Shown: positions 8,001 through 15,422 of the stretch, in pieces
Numbering within the stretch: position 1 is the stretch's first letter
Layout of the letters: the number at the start of each line of letters is the position of its first letter
Source: Streptomyces sp. NBC_01463
GTDB lineage: Bacteria; Actinomycetota; Actinomycetes; Streptomycetales; Streptomycetaceae
DNA length: 64,000 nucleotides
Direction of reading: 5' to 3'
Assembly: GCA_036227345.1 (NCBI GenBank)
Contig: CP109468.1
Coordinates: 8,494,001-8,558,000 of the forward strand
Position numbers and translations under genes: made by a program
Notes under the pieces: model-generated
What the model was told of the DNA's origin: nothing
The model's database searches: none
What the model saw: the letters and a program-made list of their open reading frames with translations, nothing else

Positions 8001-8579
8001 TCAGGCTCCCGAGGGCCCGCTCCACCCCGTCTGGGCCGCCCAGCGTTCGGCCGCGGCCATCAGCACCTCGGTGGCGGAAGCCTTGATCTGCCCGTAGTCG
8101 ACGAGGCCGGGCACGCTCATCGCCAGCCGCTGCTTGAACGCGCCCCACGCCCGGCGGGCGAAGTCGTCCGCGCGCAGATAGTCCCGGAACAGCAGGGCGA
8201 AGCGGGCGTTGGGCCCGTCGGCATCCCGGAGGTGCACATTGCACCGGCGCGCCCCGGGCGGCGGCGCGAAGACGAGTTTGTGGCACCGCCGTCCGCCGGA
8301 GACCTCGATCCGGTTCCAGGCCTCCGGGCGGCACCGGAAGCCGATCGCCGCGAGCAGCGGTACGTCACGTGCCGCGTCGACCGACCTCATCCGCACCTGC
8401 ACGTCGATGCAGTTCTTGGCCGGCAGGTCCGGAACCGAGGTGGAGCCCACGTGGTCGACGCCGAGCGCGAGACCGCCCAGCGCATCGCGGAGCACCTCGG
8501 CGAGGGCCTCGAACTCCTGCGGCCACTGCGGCCGGTACTCGACGACATCGACCTGCGAAGGCTCATCGGGGAACGGCAT
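8001..8579 (-). CDS. GrpB family (UPF0157) nucleotidyltransferase-fold protein
   Basis: 192 residues. The family signature HVGSTSVPDLPAKNCIDVQV is present; in this DNA polymerase beta-like fold the GS and the downstream acidic residue correspond to nucleotidyltransferase motifs. The rest (RRCNVHLRDADGPNARFALLFRDYLRADDFARRAWGAFKQRLA) matches the usual helical second half. The same domain occurs fused to dephospho-CoA kinase in some actinobacteria; here it stands alone. The biochemical role is not established. Confidence 0.85.
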   Translation of the reverse strand: MPFPDEPSQVDVVEYRPQWPQEFEALAEVLRDALGGLALGVDHVGSTSVPDLPAKNCIDVQVRMRSVDAARDVPLLAAIGFRCRPEAWNRIEVSGGRRCHKLVFAPPPGARRCNVHLRDADGPNARFALLFRDYLRADDFARRAWGAFKQRLAMSVPGLVDYGQIKASATEVLMAAAERWAAQTGWSGPSGA

Positions 8580-8643
8580 GGTTCACCACGCTATCCCGTA
8601 CAGCCCGTCCGCCGACGGAAATTGCCTACCGTTGCCGTCGGCG

Positions 8644-9279
8644 ATGGCGGACACTCGTACCGTGGCTGACATGGGGTTGTTCCGAGATGCGGTCCTTGCC
8701 TGGGCGGCGGGTGGCGCCGGTGACCCCGCGCGTGAACTCGCCGCGCGGCTGTCCGTCCGGGCGGCCGTTCTGCTGGAAGGGCCGAGCGACGCCGCAGCGG
8801 TCGGCGCGCTCGCCGCCGGTCGCGGGAGGGATCTGGCCGCCGAGGGCGTGTGCGTGCTGCCCATGGGCGGCGCGATGAGCGTGGGACGTTTCGCCCTCCT
8901 TCTGGGGCCGGCCGGTCTCGGCCTGCGCCTCACCGGGCTGTGCGACGAGGCGGAGCGGCCGTACTACTCCCGCGCCCTGGAACGGGCCGATGCGGCACAG
9001 CAGGAGTTCTTCGTCTGCGCGGCGGACCTGGAGGACGAACTCATCCGTGCGCTGGGCGTGACACGCGTGGAGGAGCTCATCCGGGCGGAGGGCGATCTGC
9101 GCGCCCTGCAGACCTTCCTCCGCCAGCCCGCGCAGCGGGGCCGTACCACGCAACAGCAGTTGCGGCGCTTCCTCGGTACGAAGAAGGGGCGCAAGATCCA
9201 CTACGGTCGGGTCCTCACCGAGGCGCTGGACCCCGATCGCGTACCGGGCCCGCTGGACGCCCTGCTCGCCAGCCTCTGA
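8644..9279 (+). CDS. Stand-alone TOPRIM-domain protein
   Basis: 211 residues. Residues about 30-105 follow a TOPRIM fold: VLLEGPSDAAAVGALAAGRG carries the conserved Glu of strand 1, VLPMGGAMSVGRFALLL strand 2, and LTGLCDEAE the acidic D-x-E cluster for metal. The C-terminal half is helical and basic (RTTQQQLRRFLGTKKGRKIHYGRVL). OLD-family nucleases carry a similar TOPRIM but with an ABC ATPase ahead; none is present here. A phosphoryl-transfer or nuclease role is possible. No strong ribosome site is seen; ATGs at 8644 and 8671 are both possible starts. Confidence 0.6.
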   Translation: MADTRTVADMGLFRDAVLAWAAGGAGDPARELAARLSVRAAVLLEGPSDAAAVGALAAGRGRDLAAEGVCVLPMGGAMSVGRFALLLGPAGLGLRLTGLCDEAERPYYSRALERADAAQQEFFVCAADLEDELIRALGVTRVEELIRAEGDLRALQTFLRQPAQRGRTTQQQLRRFLGTKKGRKIHYGRVLTEALDPDRVPGPLDALLASL

Positions 9280-9343
9280 CGACCGCCGGATGATGTCCTG
9301 ACGGCCGTGACTGCTGTGACCGCCCTGCGGTGCCGCGCGCGTG

Positions 9344-10024
9344 TCAGCTCTGCCGGGGGAGTGGCGAGGGCGGTCGGAACGGACCGTCCAGGGCGGCCCA
9401 CTGGAGCAGCATGATGGTCTTCGCGTCGGCGATCGTGCCCTCCCGCACCATGGCGAGCGCGTCGGTGAACGGGAGCTCGACCGTGGTGATGTCCTCGCCC
9501 TCCTCGGCGATGCCGGTCGCGTCGGTGGGGTTGTCCGCCGGGTCGTAGGGGGCGGCGTAGAAGTGCAGACGCTCGGTGACGGAGCCCGGGCTCATGAACA
9601 CGTCGAAGACGTGCTCGGGGGTGCCGATGACGTGTCCCGTCTCCTCGGCCGCCTCGCGGCGGATCGCCTCGTCCGGGCTGTCCCCGTCGAGGAGTCCGGC
9701 GGCCGTCTCCAGGAGCATGCCGTCGGTGTGCCCGTTGACGTAGGCGGGGAGGCGGAACTGACGGGTCAGCAGCACGGTGCCGTGGTCGGTGTTGTGCAGC
9801 AGGATCGTCGCACCGTCACCGCGGTCGTACGTCTCCCGCTGCTCGCGGCTGACGTGGCCGTCGGTGTGCTCGTAGTCGAAGGTCGTCCTGCGCAGGACGT
9901 ACCAGTCGCAGGACAGCACCTCCACGTCGTGGATCCGCACGCGCGGGTTGCCGGTCAGGTCGTGGCCGTGCCGGTCGAGGCCCGTACGGCCGCGGCGGTC
10001 CGGGGTGTCGACACCGGCGGTCAT
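9344..10024 (-). CDS. NUDIX hydrolase, NudK/ADP-sugar pyrophosphatase-like
   Basis: 226 residues. The Nudix box reads AGLLDGDSPDEAIRREAAEETG: the catalytic REAAEETG core is intact while the early Glu of the consensus is Ser. The preceding VLLTRQFRLPAYVNGHTDGMLLETAAG and following VFMSPGSVTERLHFYAAPY fit the NudK group that hydrolyses sugar-nucleotide diphosphates, so an NDP-sugar or ADP-ribose-like substrate is likely. Its ATG overlaps the stop of the DUF4406 gene (ATGA), so the two are coupled in an operon led by the DeoR regulator at 10437. Confidence 0.85.
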   Translation of the reverse strand: MTAGVDTPDRRGRTGLDRHGHDLTGNPRVRIHDVEVLSCDWYVLRRTTFDYEHTDGHVSREQRETYDRGDGATILLHNTDHGTVLLTRQFRLPAYVNGHTDGMLLETAAGLLDGDSPDEAIRREAAEETGHVIGTPEHVFDVFMSPGSVTERLHFYAAPYDPADNPTDATGIAEEGEDITTVELPFTDALAMVREGTIADAKTIMLLQWAALDGPFRPPSPLPRQS

Positions 10025-10398
10025 CGGGCGGCCGGCACGTCGGCGAGGCCGGTGTAGACGCTTTTGCCCTGGTCGTGGGCGCGCGTGACCATCCGGTCCG
10101 CGCCCTGCGAGGGGCCGCCGATCCGCAGTACGGCATCGCAGCGGGCCAGCAGCCGTTCGGCGACGGGGTGGAAGATCTCGTCGAACAGCGGGTCGCCGGG
10201 CCCGGTGCTGCCCGCGGTGTCCAGGAGCGGCAGGGCCAGGGCCTCGCCGGTGACGGGCAGGTGGCCGGCGCGGAAGAGGGCGAGGGCGGTCCGGTTCATG
10301 GCGTGCACGTTGGCTTCGAGCCTGTGCGGGTCGTCGCCGGTGCCCGAGCGGTACGGACCGGCGACCAGGATCATCAGAGGGCGGGGATCGGCGGCCAC
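10021..10398 (-). CDS. DUF4406 protein, nucleoside 2-deoxyribosyltransferase-like fold
   Basis: 125 residues from a GTG at 10398 with AAGGAG 9 bases ahead. The opening ILVAGPYRSGTGDDPHRLEANVHAMNRTALALFRAGHLPVTGEALALPLL has the GPY and early helix of the nucleoside 2-deoxyribosyltransferase-like fold, and VAERLLARCDAVLRIGGPSQGADRMVTRAHDQGKSVYTGL supplies the later strands. Members of that fold cleave N-glycosidic bonds of nucleosides or nucleotides. Coupled to a NUDIX hydrolase and a DeoR regulator, it suggests nucleotide or NDP-sugar turnover. The enzyme activity is an inference. Confidence 0.7.
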   Translation of the reverse strand: MAADPRPLMILVAGPYRSGTGDDPHRLEANVHAMNRTALALFRAGHLPVTGEALALPLLDTAGSTGPGDPLFDEIFHPVAERLLARCDAVLRIGGPSQGADRMVTRAHDQGKSVYTGLADVPAAR

Positions 10399-10436
10399 GA
10401 CGGCACACTCCTTGGTTCGGGGGAAAGAGGCGGGGC

Positions 10437-11222
10437 TCAGGCCAGGACCGTCTCGACGCCCGCATCGCGCAGGGCGTCCAGGGTCTGCGGACCGTGGGGG
10501 TGGGTGTCGGCGTTCTCGGCCGCGCTGTCGGTGACGAAGTGCTGTGCGGAGTCGAGCGGGGCGACCCGGCTGAAGGCCCGTACGCCGAGCTTGGTCGCGT
10601 CCGCCACTGCGATGGTGCGGTCGGCCCGGACCAGGCCTGTCTGCTTGACCGCGGCGTCGTCCAGGGAGAACTCCGACCAGCCGTGCTCGGCGTGGACGCC
10701 GCCGATGGACATGACGAAGCAGTCGAAGGCCAGCGCCTCCAGCGTCCGCAGCGCCAGCGGCCCCACGAACGAGCGCTCACCCGGGCGGGAACGGCCGCCC
10801 ACGACCAGGAGTTCGATCCCCGGCCGGTCGGCCAGGCACACCGCGGCCTGGAGACTCAGCACGGCCACCGTCAATGGGGCCCGGGCCGCCAGGTGCTCGG
10901 CCACATGCACCGTCGTCGTGCCCGCGTCCAGCAGCACCCGTGACCCGGGCTCCACCAGTGCGGCGACGGCGCTGCCCAGCCGGTCCTTGGTCGCTGCCTG
11001 CCACGGCTCCCGCGCGACGAACCCGGCGTCCTCGGCCCGGGAACGCGTGGCCACTGCGCCGCCGTGCACGCGGCGGACCAGCCCCTGGCCCTCCAGTGCG
11101 TCCAGGTCCCTGCGCACGGTCATCTCCGACACGCCCAGGCGCTGGGAGAGCTCCGACACGGACACCCGGTCGGTGCCCTGCACCAGTCGCAGGGTCAGAT
11201 CCAAACGGTGAGCAACACTCAT
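10437..11222 (-). CDS. DeoR/GlpR family transcriptional regulator
   Basis: 261 residues. The N-terminal DeoR helix-turn-helix is RVSVSELSQRLGVSEMTVRRDLDALEGQGLVRRVHGGAV. The sensor domain has the family's sugar-phosphate-isomerase-like motifs: RVLLDAGTTTVHVAEHL, LLVVGGRSRPGERSFVGPLA and RTIAVADATKLG. It should repress genes until a phosphorylated sugar binds. The frame is open further upstream to 11336, but the ATG at 11222 starts exactly where family members do. It leads an operon with DUF4406 and NUDIX genes (38-base gap) and diverges from the SRPBCC gene at 11380. Confidence 0.88.
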   Translation of the reverse strand: MSVAHRLDLTLRLVQGTDRVSVSELSQRLGVSEMTVRRDLDALEGQGLVRRVHGGAVATRSRAEDAGFVAREPWQAATKDRLGSAVAALVEPGSRVLLDAGTTTVHVAEHLAARAPLTVAVLSLQAAVCLADRPGIELLVVGGRSRPGERSFVGPLALRTLEALAFDCFVMSIGGVHAEHGWSEFSLDDAAVKQTGLVRADRTIAVADATKLGVRAFSRVAPLDSAQHFVTDSAAENADTHPHGPQTLDALRDAGVETVLA

Positions 11223-11253
11223 GCGAGCATTTCTACCACCCTTGCGTGCAAAC

Positions 11254-11273
11254 GAACAACATGATGTTCGAAC
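11254..11273. promoter_or_regulatory. Palindromes at 11254-11269 and 11266-11273 ahead of the DeoR gene
   Basis: GAACAACATGATGTTC (11254-11269) is symmetric at 7 of 8 paired positions, and GTTCGAAC (11266-11273) overlaps its end and is perfectly symmetric. GTTCG/CGAAC repeats of this kind are common in actinobacterial DeoR operators. The site lies 32 bases upstream of the DeoR start, so autoregulation is likely. Confidence 0.45.
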
Positions 11274-11297
11274 GAGTGAGTGTGCCGACGAATGGAT

Positions 11298-11350
11298 GTG
11301 CAACTGACAGGTTGCACTCGTCTCATTCTCGTGCAACCCTGGAGTTGCAA
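11298..11350. promoter_or_regulatory. Cluster of GTGCAAC/GTTGCAC heptamers ahead of the SRPBCC-ArsR pair
   Basis: GTGCAAC at 11298-11304, GTTGCAC at 11311-11317, GTGCAACC at 11331-11338 and GTTGCAA at 11344-11350 lie within 53 bases. GGTTGCAC (11310-11317) and GTGCAACC (11331-11338) form perfect 8-bp arms; 11298-11317 forms a second inverted pair. They are immediately upstream of the start at 11380 and are likely the operator of the ArsR regulator encoded at 11823. Confidence 0.5.
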
Positions 11351-11379
11351 GTCAAGGGTGACGATGAACGGAGACAGTC

Positions 11380-11826
11380 ATGAGTGAGGACCGGATCGAA
11401 CGCGAGACCCTCATCTCCGCACCTCTGGAGCGGGTCTGGTCACTGGTGGCCCAGCCCGGGTTCTGGGTGGCCGACAAGGCGAGCCTGCCGGGCACCGTGG
11501 CCAGAGAGGGGGAGTCGATGGTGGCCAAGAACGCCGAGCACGGCGACTTCCCCGTGCGGGTGGAGAAGGTCGAGCCTCCGACGTACCTGGCGTACCGGTG
11601 GACCAGTGCGTTCCCGGGGGAGGAGCTGCACGAGAGCAACAGCACGCTCGTCGAGTTCACGCTGACCCCGGAGGGCGAGCAGACGCGGCTGCGCGTCGTC
11701 GAGAGCGGGTTCGCGGAACTGGCCGGCTCCGAGGAGCTGCGCAGCCAGAACTTCAAGGACCACAGCGGCGGCTGGCCCCTGGAGCTCGGTGCGCTCAAGT
11801 CGCGCGCCGAACAGCCCGCCGCGTGA
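11380..11826 (+). CDS. SRPBCC/AHSA1-like domain protein
   Basis: 148 residues. The fold starts IERETLISAPLERVWSLVAQPGFWVADK and continues with PVRVEKVEPPTYLAYRW and LVEFTLTPEGEQTRLRVVESGF, the usual AHSA1 arrangement; a helix closes the cavity. Proteins of this kind paired with an ArsR regulator are common in actinomycetes, with unknown ligand. GAGACAG is the only weak ribosome signal before the ATG at 11380. Its stop overlaps the GTG start of the ArsR gene by 4 bases, so the two are coupled. Confidence 0.8.
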   Translation: MSEDRIERETLISAPLERVWSLVAQPGFWVADKASLPGTVAREGESMVAKNAEHGDFPVRVEKVEPPTYLAYRWTSAFPGEELHESNSTLVEFTLTPEGEQTRLRVVESGFAELAGSEELRSQNFKDHSGGWPLELGALKSRAEQPAA

Positions 11827-12197
11827 CGGAAGACCGCCACGGCGAGGCCGTCGACAGCGTCCTCACCGCGCTCGCCGACCCGACGCGACGGCAGTTGCTG
11901 GATCAGCTCGCCGCCCGTGGCGAGGCCACCGCGACGACGCTCGCCGAGCGGCTTCCCGTCTCCCGGCAAGCGGTCGTCAAACACCTCGCCGTACTGGACG
12001 CCGCCGGGCTGGTCGCCGGTACCCGGGTGGGGCGCGAGGTGCGGTACGCGGTGAGGCCCGCGGCGCTCGACGCGACGGCGCGGTGGATGGCCTCGCTCGC
12101 GGCCGACTGGGACCTCCGTCTTGCCACCATCAAGCGCGTGGCAGAGGCGGCGGAGCGGGAAGCGCACCCGCCGCGGTCCGACGGGGGCGCGGTCTGA
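11823..12197 (+). CDS. ArsR-family transcriptional regulator
   Basis: 124 residues from a GTG at 11823 overlapping the previous stop (GTGA). The winged helix is typical: VLTALADPTRRQLLDQLAARGEATATTLAERLPVSRQAVVKHLAVLDAAGLVAGTRVGREVRYAV. There is no metal-site cysteine, as in the subgroup that pairs with SRPBCC proteins. Helix 3-4 resembles the fused regulator at 4678, so the window holds both the split and the fused form of the same regulator-cavity pair. Confidence 0.85.
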   Translation: MTEDRHGEAVDSVLTALADPTRRQLLDQLAARGEATATTLAERLPVSRQAVVKHLAVLDAAGLVAGTRVGREVRYAVRPAALDATARWMASLAADWDLRLATIKRVAEAAEREAHPPRSDGGAV

Positions 12198-12344
12198 CCG
12201 CATGCGACCGCGGGGCGGGCCTCTCGCCCGTCCCGCGGTCGCCGTCGCTGCCGGCAGGTGCCTGAGGCGGGCGCTCCGCCAAATCGGAGGAGATCATTCC
12301 GGATAGCCTGAGGCCAGGGGCCGGCCGCCGGTGAGGAGTGCGCA

Positions 12345-13577
12345 GTGGGGATGAACGAGCGATCGCCGGTCGACACGGAGTCGGCCGATCCCGATGCCGG
12401 GTGGCTCGCGACCGTGATGCACGTGGCGTTCTTCGTCCTCCTGTGTTCGTCGCTCACCCGGTACCTGCTCGTCCACCCCGGAACCCCGGCGACACCTTGG
12501 GTGATCGCCCTCGCCGTAGTGCTGTCCCTGCTGTACGTACTCGGCCCCGTTCTGGGACCGAAGGAAGCTCCCGCGCCGGGGACGGCGATCAGGGACGCCC
12601 GGCTCTGGCTGGCGGGCGTGATCGGGGTCTGGCTCACCCTCGTGATCCTCGCTCCGAGCTTCGCGATGTGTGCGGTGCCGCTCTTCTACACCGCGATGCG
12701 TTCCCTGCGTACGCGATCCGCGATCGTCCTCGTCGCACTGATCACGGTCTTCGTCGTGGTCGCGCAGGTCAAACTGCGTCTGCGTTTCGGCTTCGACCCC
12801 AACCTGATGCTCGGCCCGCCGGCGGTCGCCGCCCTGGCGACGGCGGTGTTCCTCCATGCCCAGCGGCAGGCGGCCCGGCTGCAGGCCGTCATCGCCGACC
12901 TGATCCGTACCCGCCGGGAACTGGCCGCCACCGAACGCCGCGAGGGCACCCTCGCCGAACGCCAGCGGCTCTCCATGGAGATCCACGACACCCTGGCCCA
13001 GGGCCTGTCGAGTCAGCAGATGCTGCTCCAGGCCGCCGAACGGCTCTGGGACAGCGACCCCGGAACCGCGCGCCGCCACGCGCGCACGGCGGCCTCCATC
13101 GCCGAACACAACCTCGCCGAGGCCCGCCGCTTCGTCCATGACCTCGCCCCTGCCGACCTGGCCGGCGGCGGCAGCCTCGACGGCGCGCTGCGCGCCCTGG
13201 CCGGCCGGGAGTCGTCGGACACCCTCCCCGTCCGCTTCCACCAGGACGGCGCCGCCGTCACCGACCTCCCCGAGCGGGTGCAGGCCGCGCTGCTGCGGAT
13301 CGCACAGGGCGCCCTGGCCAACATCCGGGAACACGCCGGCGCCCGTTCCGCCGCCCTGACCCTGACCTACCTCGACGACCAGGTGGTCCTGGACATCGCC
13401 GACGACGGGCGGGGATTCGACCCGGTCGAGAGGCCGGGCGGCGTACGAGGCCACGGTCTGCCCGCGATGCGGGTCCGGGCCGAGCAACTCGGCGGCACCC
13501 TGACCATCGAGTCCGCCCCGGGCGAGGGCACCGTGCTCTCCGCCGCGATCCCGCTCACGCCTCCCCACGACGCGTAG
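12345..13577 (+). CDS. NarL/DesK-type membrane sensor histidine kinase (orphan)
   Basis: 410 residues. Four or five membrane segments fill residues about 20-170. Next is the HisKA_3 dimerisation domain with phospho-acceptor His214 in RQRLSMEIHDTLAQGL. The ATPase domain follows, with N-box ALLRIAQGALANIREHA and G-boxes DIADDGRGFD and GVRGHGLPAMRVRAEQLGG. This is the family that phosphorylates NarL-type response regulators. The GTG at 12345 is chosen over ATG 12351 because AGGAG (12334-12338) sits 6 bases before it. No response regulator gene adjoins; the next gene is a convergent MerR. The signal sensed is unknown. Confidence 0.88.
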   Translation: MGMNERSPVDTESADPDAGWLATVMHVAFFVLLCSSLTRYLLVHPGTPATPWVIALAVVLSLLYVLGPVLGPKEAPAPGTAIRDARLWLAGVIGVWLTLVILAPSFAMCAVPLFYTAMRSLRTRSAIVLVALITVFVVVAQVKLRLRFGFDPNLMLGPPAVAALATAVFLHAQRQAARLQAVIADLIRTRRELAATERREGTLAERQRLSMEIHDTLAQGLSSQQMLLQAAERLWDSDPGTARRHARTAASIAEHNLAEARRFVHDLAPADLAGGGSLDGALRALAGRESSDTLPVRFHQDGAAVTDLPERVQAALLRIAQGALANIREHAGARSAALTLTYLDDQVVLDIADDGRGFDPVERPGGVRGHGLPAMRVRAEQLGGTLTIESAPGEGTVLSAAIPLTPPHDA

Positions 13578-13646
13578 AACAGCAGCCGGACTTCGGGCGT
13601 CGGCACCTGCCCTCCGTGCTGCCGGGGCGTGGACGGGAGCGTGGCG

Positions 13647-14384
13647 TCAGGTGTCGAGACGGGCGGTCCGGCGCTGCTCGGCCCGGTGGGCCACGGCACC
13701 GATGATCCGCTGCCACGCGGGCGATGCCTCGGAGATCCGGGAGGACACCAGCTTCAGGTACGTGCCCCGGCTGTCGTCCCGCCCGTGCGCGACCTTCCAG
13801 GCGTCCAGGTCGTCGATGAGCCGGTCCAGACGCGGATCGTACGGATCCCAGTCGGCCGACCGGTCACAGGCGAGGAACAGACGCGTCGTCTCGGGGTCGT
13901 CGAGTTCGGCGTTCTTCTCCCGCACTCGCCGGGCCACGGCCTGCGGGTCCATCGCCCGCATCAGGATCCACGCGTCGCGCTCCAGCCGGATCCTCAGCTC
14001 GCCGACCCCGAGACCGCGCATCCGCTCCAGGACGGCGACGACCTCGGGAGGCAGCACAAGACGTTCGCCGCCTGCCAGTTCGGCGATCCGGCGCCGGTTC
14101 TCGCTCAGCCGGTCGATCTTGCGCTGCAACCCGGCGTCGATGTCGTCGATCGCCGAGGCGAACTCCTCGGGCTCCGCGTGCAGCAGGGCGTCGATCCTGG
14201 CCAGCGGAACCCCGGCGTCGGCGAGGGTCCTGATGCGGATGAGATCCACCGCCGCCTGCGCGCTGTAGCGGCGGTAGCCGGAAGCATCGCGCTCGGGCTC
14301 GGGCAGCAGGCCGACCTGGTGGTAGTGGCGAACGGTGCGCACGGTCACCCCCGCGGTCGCGGCGAGTTGACTGATCGTGAGCAC
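13647..14384 (-). CDS. MerR family transcriptional regulator
   Basis: 245 residues. An N-terminal MerR winged helix ISQLAATAGVTVRTVRHYHQVGLLPEPERDASGYRRYS is followed by the dimer helix IRIRTLADAGVPLARIDALLHAEPEEFASAIDDIDAGLQRKIDRL. The C-terminal half is helical with no TipAS-like or metal motif. The GTG at 14384 is chosen because AGGAGG lies just ahead; an in-frame ATG at 14417 has no ribosome site. It follows the alpha/beta hydrolase at 14424-15338 after 39 bases on the same strand, so the two are probably one transcript. Confidence 0.8.
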   Translation of the reverse strand: MLTISQLAATAGVTVRTVRHYHQVGLLPEPERDASGYRRYSAQAAVDLIRIRTLADAGVPLARIDALLHAEPEEFASAIDDIDAGLQRKIDRLSENRRRIAELAGGERLVLPPEVVAVLERMRGLGVGELRIRLERDAWILMRAMDPQAVARRVREKNAELDDPETTRLFLACDRSADWDPYDPRLDRLIDDLDAWKVAHGRDDSRGTYLKLVSSRISEASPAWQRIIGAVAHRAEQRRTARLDT

Positions 14385-14423
14385 CGTCCTCCTCGGGTCG
14401 TCGTGACACGTGATCATGTAATT

Positions 14424-15338
14424 CTAAACGCGGGCCACCCGGTCGAAGATGTCGCGGACCGCCCGGACCACGGCGTCGGGGCGGTCGAAGCACAGCCGGT
14501 GGTGAAGGGTGTCGGAGAGCAGACGCTGCTCCCCGTACGAGACCGAGTCCATCAGTGCCGCGTCCATCCTCGTCCTGCCGTCCAGCATCTCCCGCACCGT
14601 GTCCTGCGGCATCTGCGCCCGCTGGGCGGGGCCGACGCCGAGGACGGTGAGAGCGACAGCCGGCACGTCGGGAAGGCCCGGCCCGGCGCGCAGTTCGGCC
14701 GCGAGTCCGGCAAGTCCGCTGCGTTCGGCGATGCCCACCCGCGTCCACGCGTCGCTCTCATGGGCGTCGATCAGCGGTTCCCGCACGTGTGCCGGGTAGC
14801 CCGCGAGCAACTCGCCGCGCATGTCGCGCACCGCCGGGCGCGACTGTTCGAGCTGCTCAGGACCGGGCGCCGCCCGTTCGAGCGCCGAGAGGTGCATGGC
14901 CGGCGGCAGGAACCTGTCCCAGTCGCGGTTGAAGGCGTCCAGCCAGACCAGTCCGGCCACCTCCTGCGGATACAGCTGTGCGAACCGATGGGCGTAGAAG
15001 CCGCCGAGGGAATGCGGCACGAGGACGTAGGGAGCGGGGACGTCCAGGGAGCCCAGGAGCTCGTGCAGTTCCGTGGCGACGGCCGTGGCCGTGCGGGGCA
15101 GGGCGAGGGGATCGCTGTAACCCGTGCCGCCGCGGTCGTACACCACAGCGGTGGTGAACCGCGAAACACCTTGCTGGACACCGAGATAGTCCAGGCCGAC
15201 GGCACTGGCACCCGGCAGGAACACGACGGCCGGTCCACCGCTGCCCGCGCGGTGGACGAAGAGCCGTCGGTCCCCGATCTGCTGGAAGCCTCCCACCGGC
15301 GGGGCGGGCCGGACGGAGGACGTGATGTGGTTCGTCAT
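14424..15338 (-). CDS. Alpha/beta hydrolase
   Basis: 304 residues, cytoplasmic. The fold is clear: oxyanion strand PAVVFLPGASAVGLDYLGVQ, then YDRGGTGYSDPLALPRTATAV, and nucleophile elbow VLVPHSLGGFYAHRFA, where the usual G-x-S-x-G has Pro-His in front of the Ser. A late acid and His are expected near DTLHHRLCF but cannot be assigned surely. The ATG at 15338 follows GGAG at 9 bases; a TTG 15 bases upstream is less likely. It probably shares a message with the MerR gene downstream, which may control it. Substrate unknown. Confidence 0.8.
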   Translation of the reverse strand: MTNHITSSVRPAPPVGGFQQIGDRRLFVHRAGSGGPAVVFLPGASAVGLDYLGVQQGVSRFTTAVVYDRGGTGYSDPLALPRTATAVATELHELLGSLDVPAPYVLVPHSLGGFYAHRFAQLYPQEVAGLVWLDAFNRDWDRFLPPAMHLSALERAAPGPEQLEQSRPAVRDMRGELLAGYPAHVREPLIDAHESDAWTRVGIAERSGLAGLAAELRAGPGLPDVPAVALTVLGVGPAQRAQMPQDTVREMLDGRTRMDAALMDSVSYGEQRLLSDTLHHRLCFDRPDAVVRAVRDIFDRVARV

Positions 15339-15422
15339 GCGGCAAGGCTCCAACCCTGACGCAGGGTCAAGGTCAACCCCCGGCCTCGGTCGCCCCTCGT
15401 CCTCACCCCACCGGCACCGTCG

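Noticed and set aside
14384..14417. ATG 14417 as MerR start
   Set aside because: It lacks a ribosome site, whereas GTG 14384 has AGGAGG just ahead and matches the family's N-terminus.
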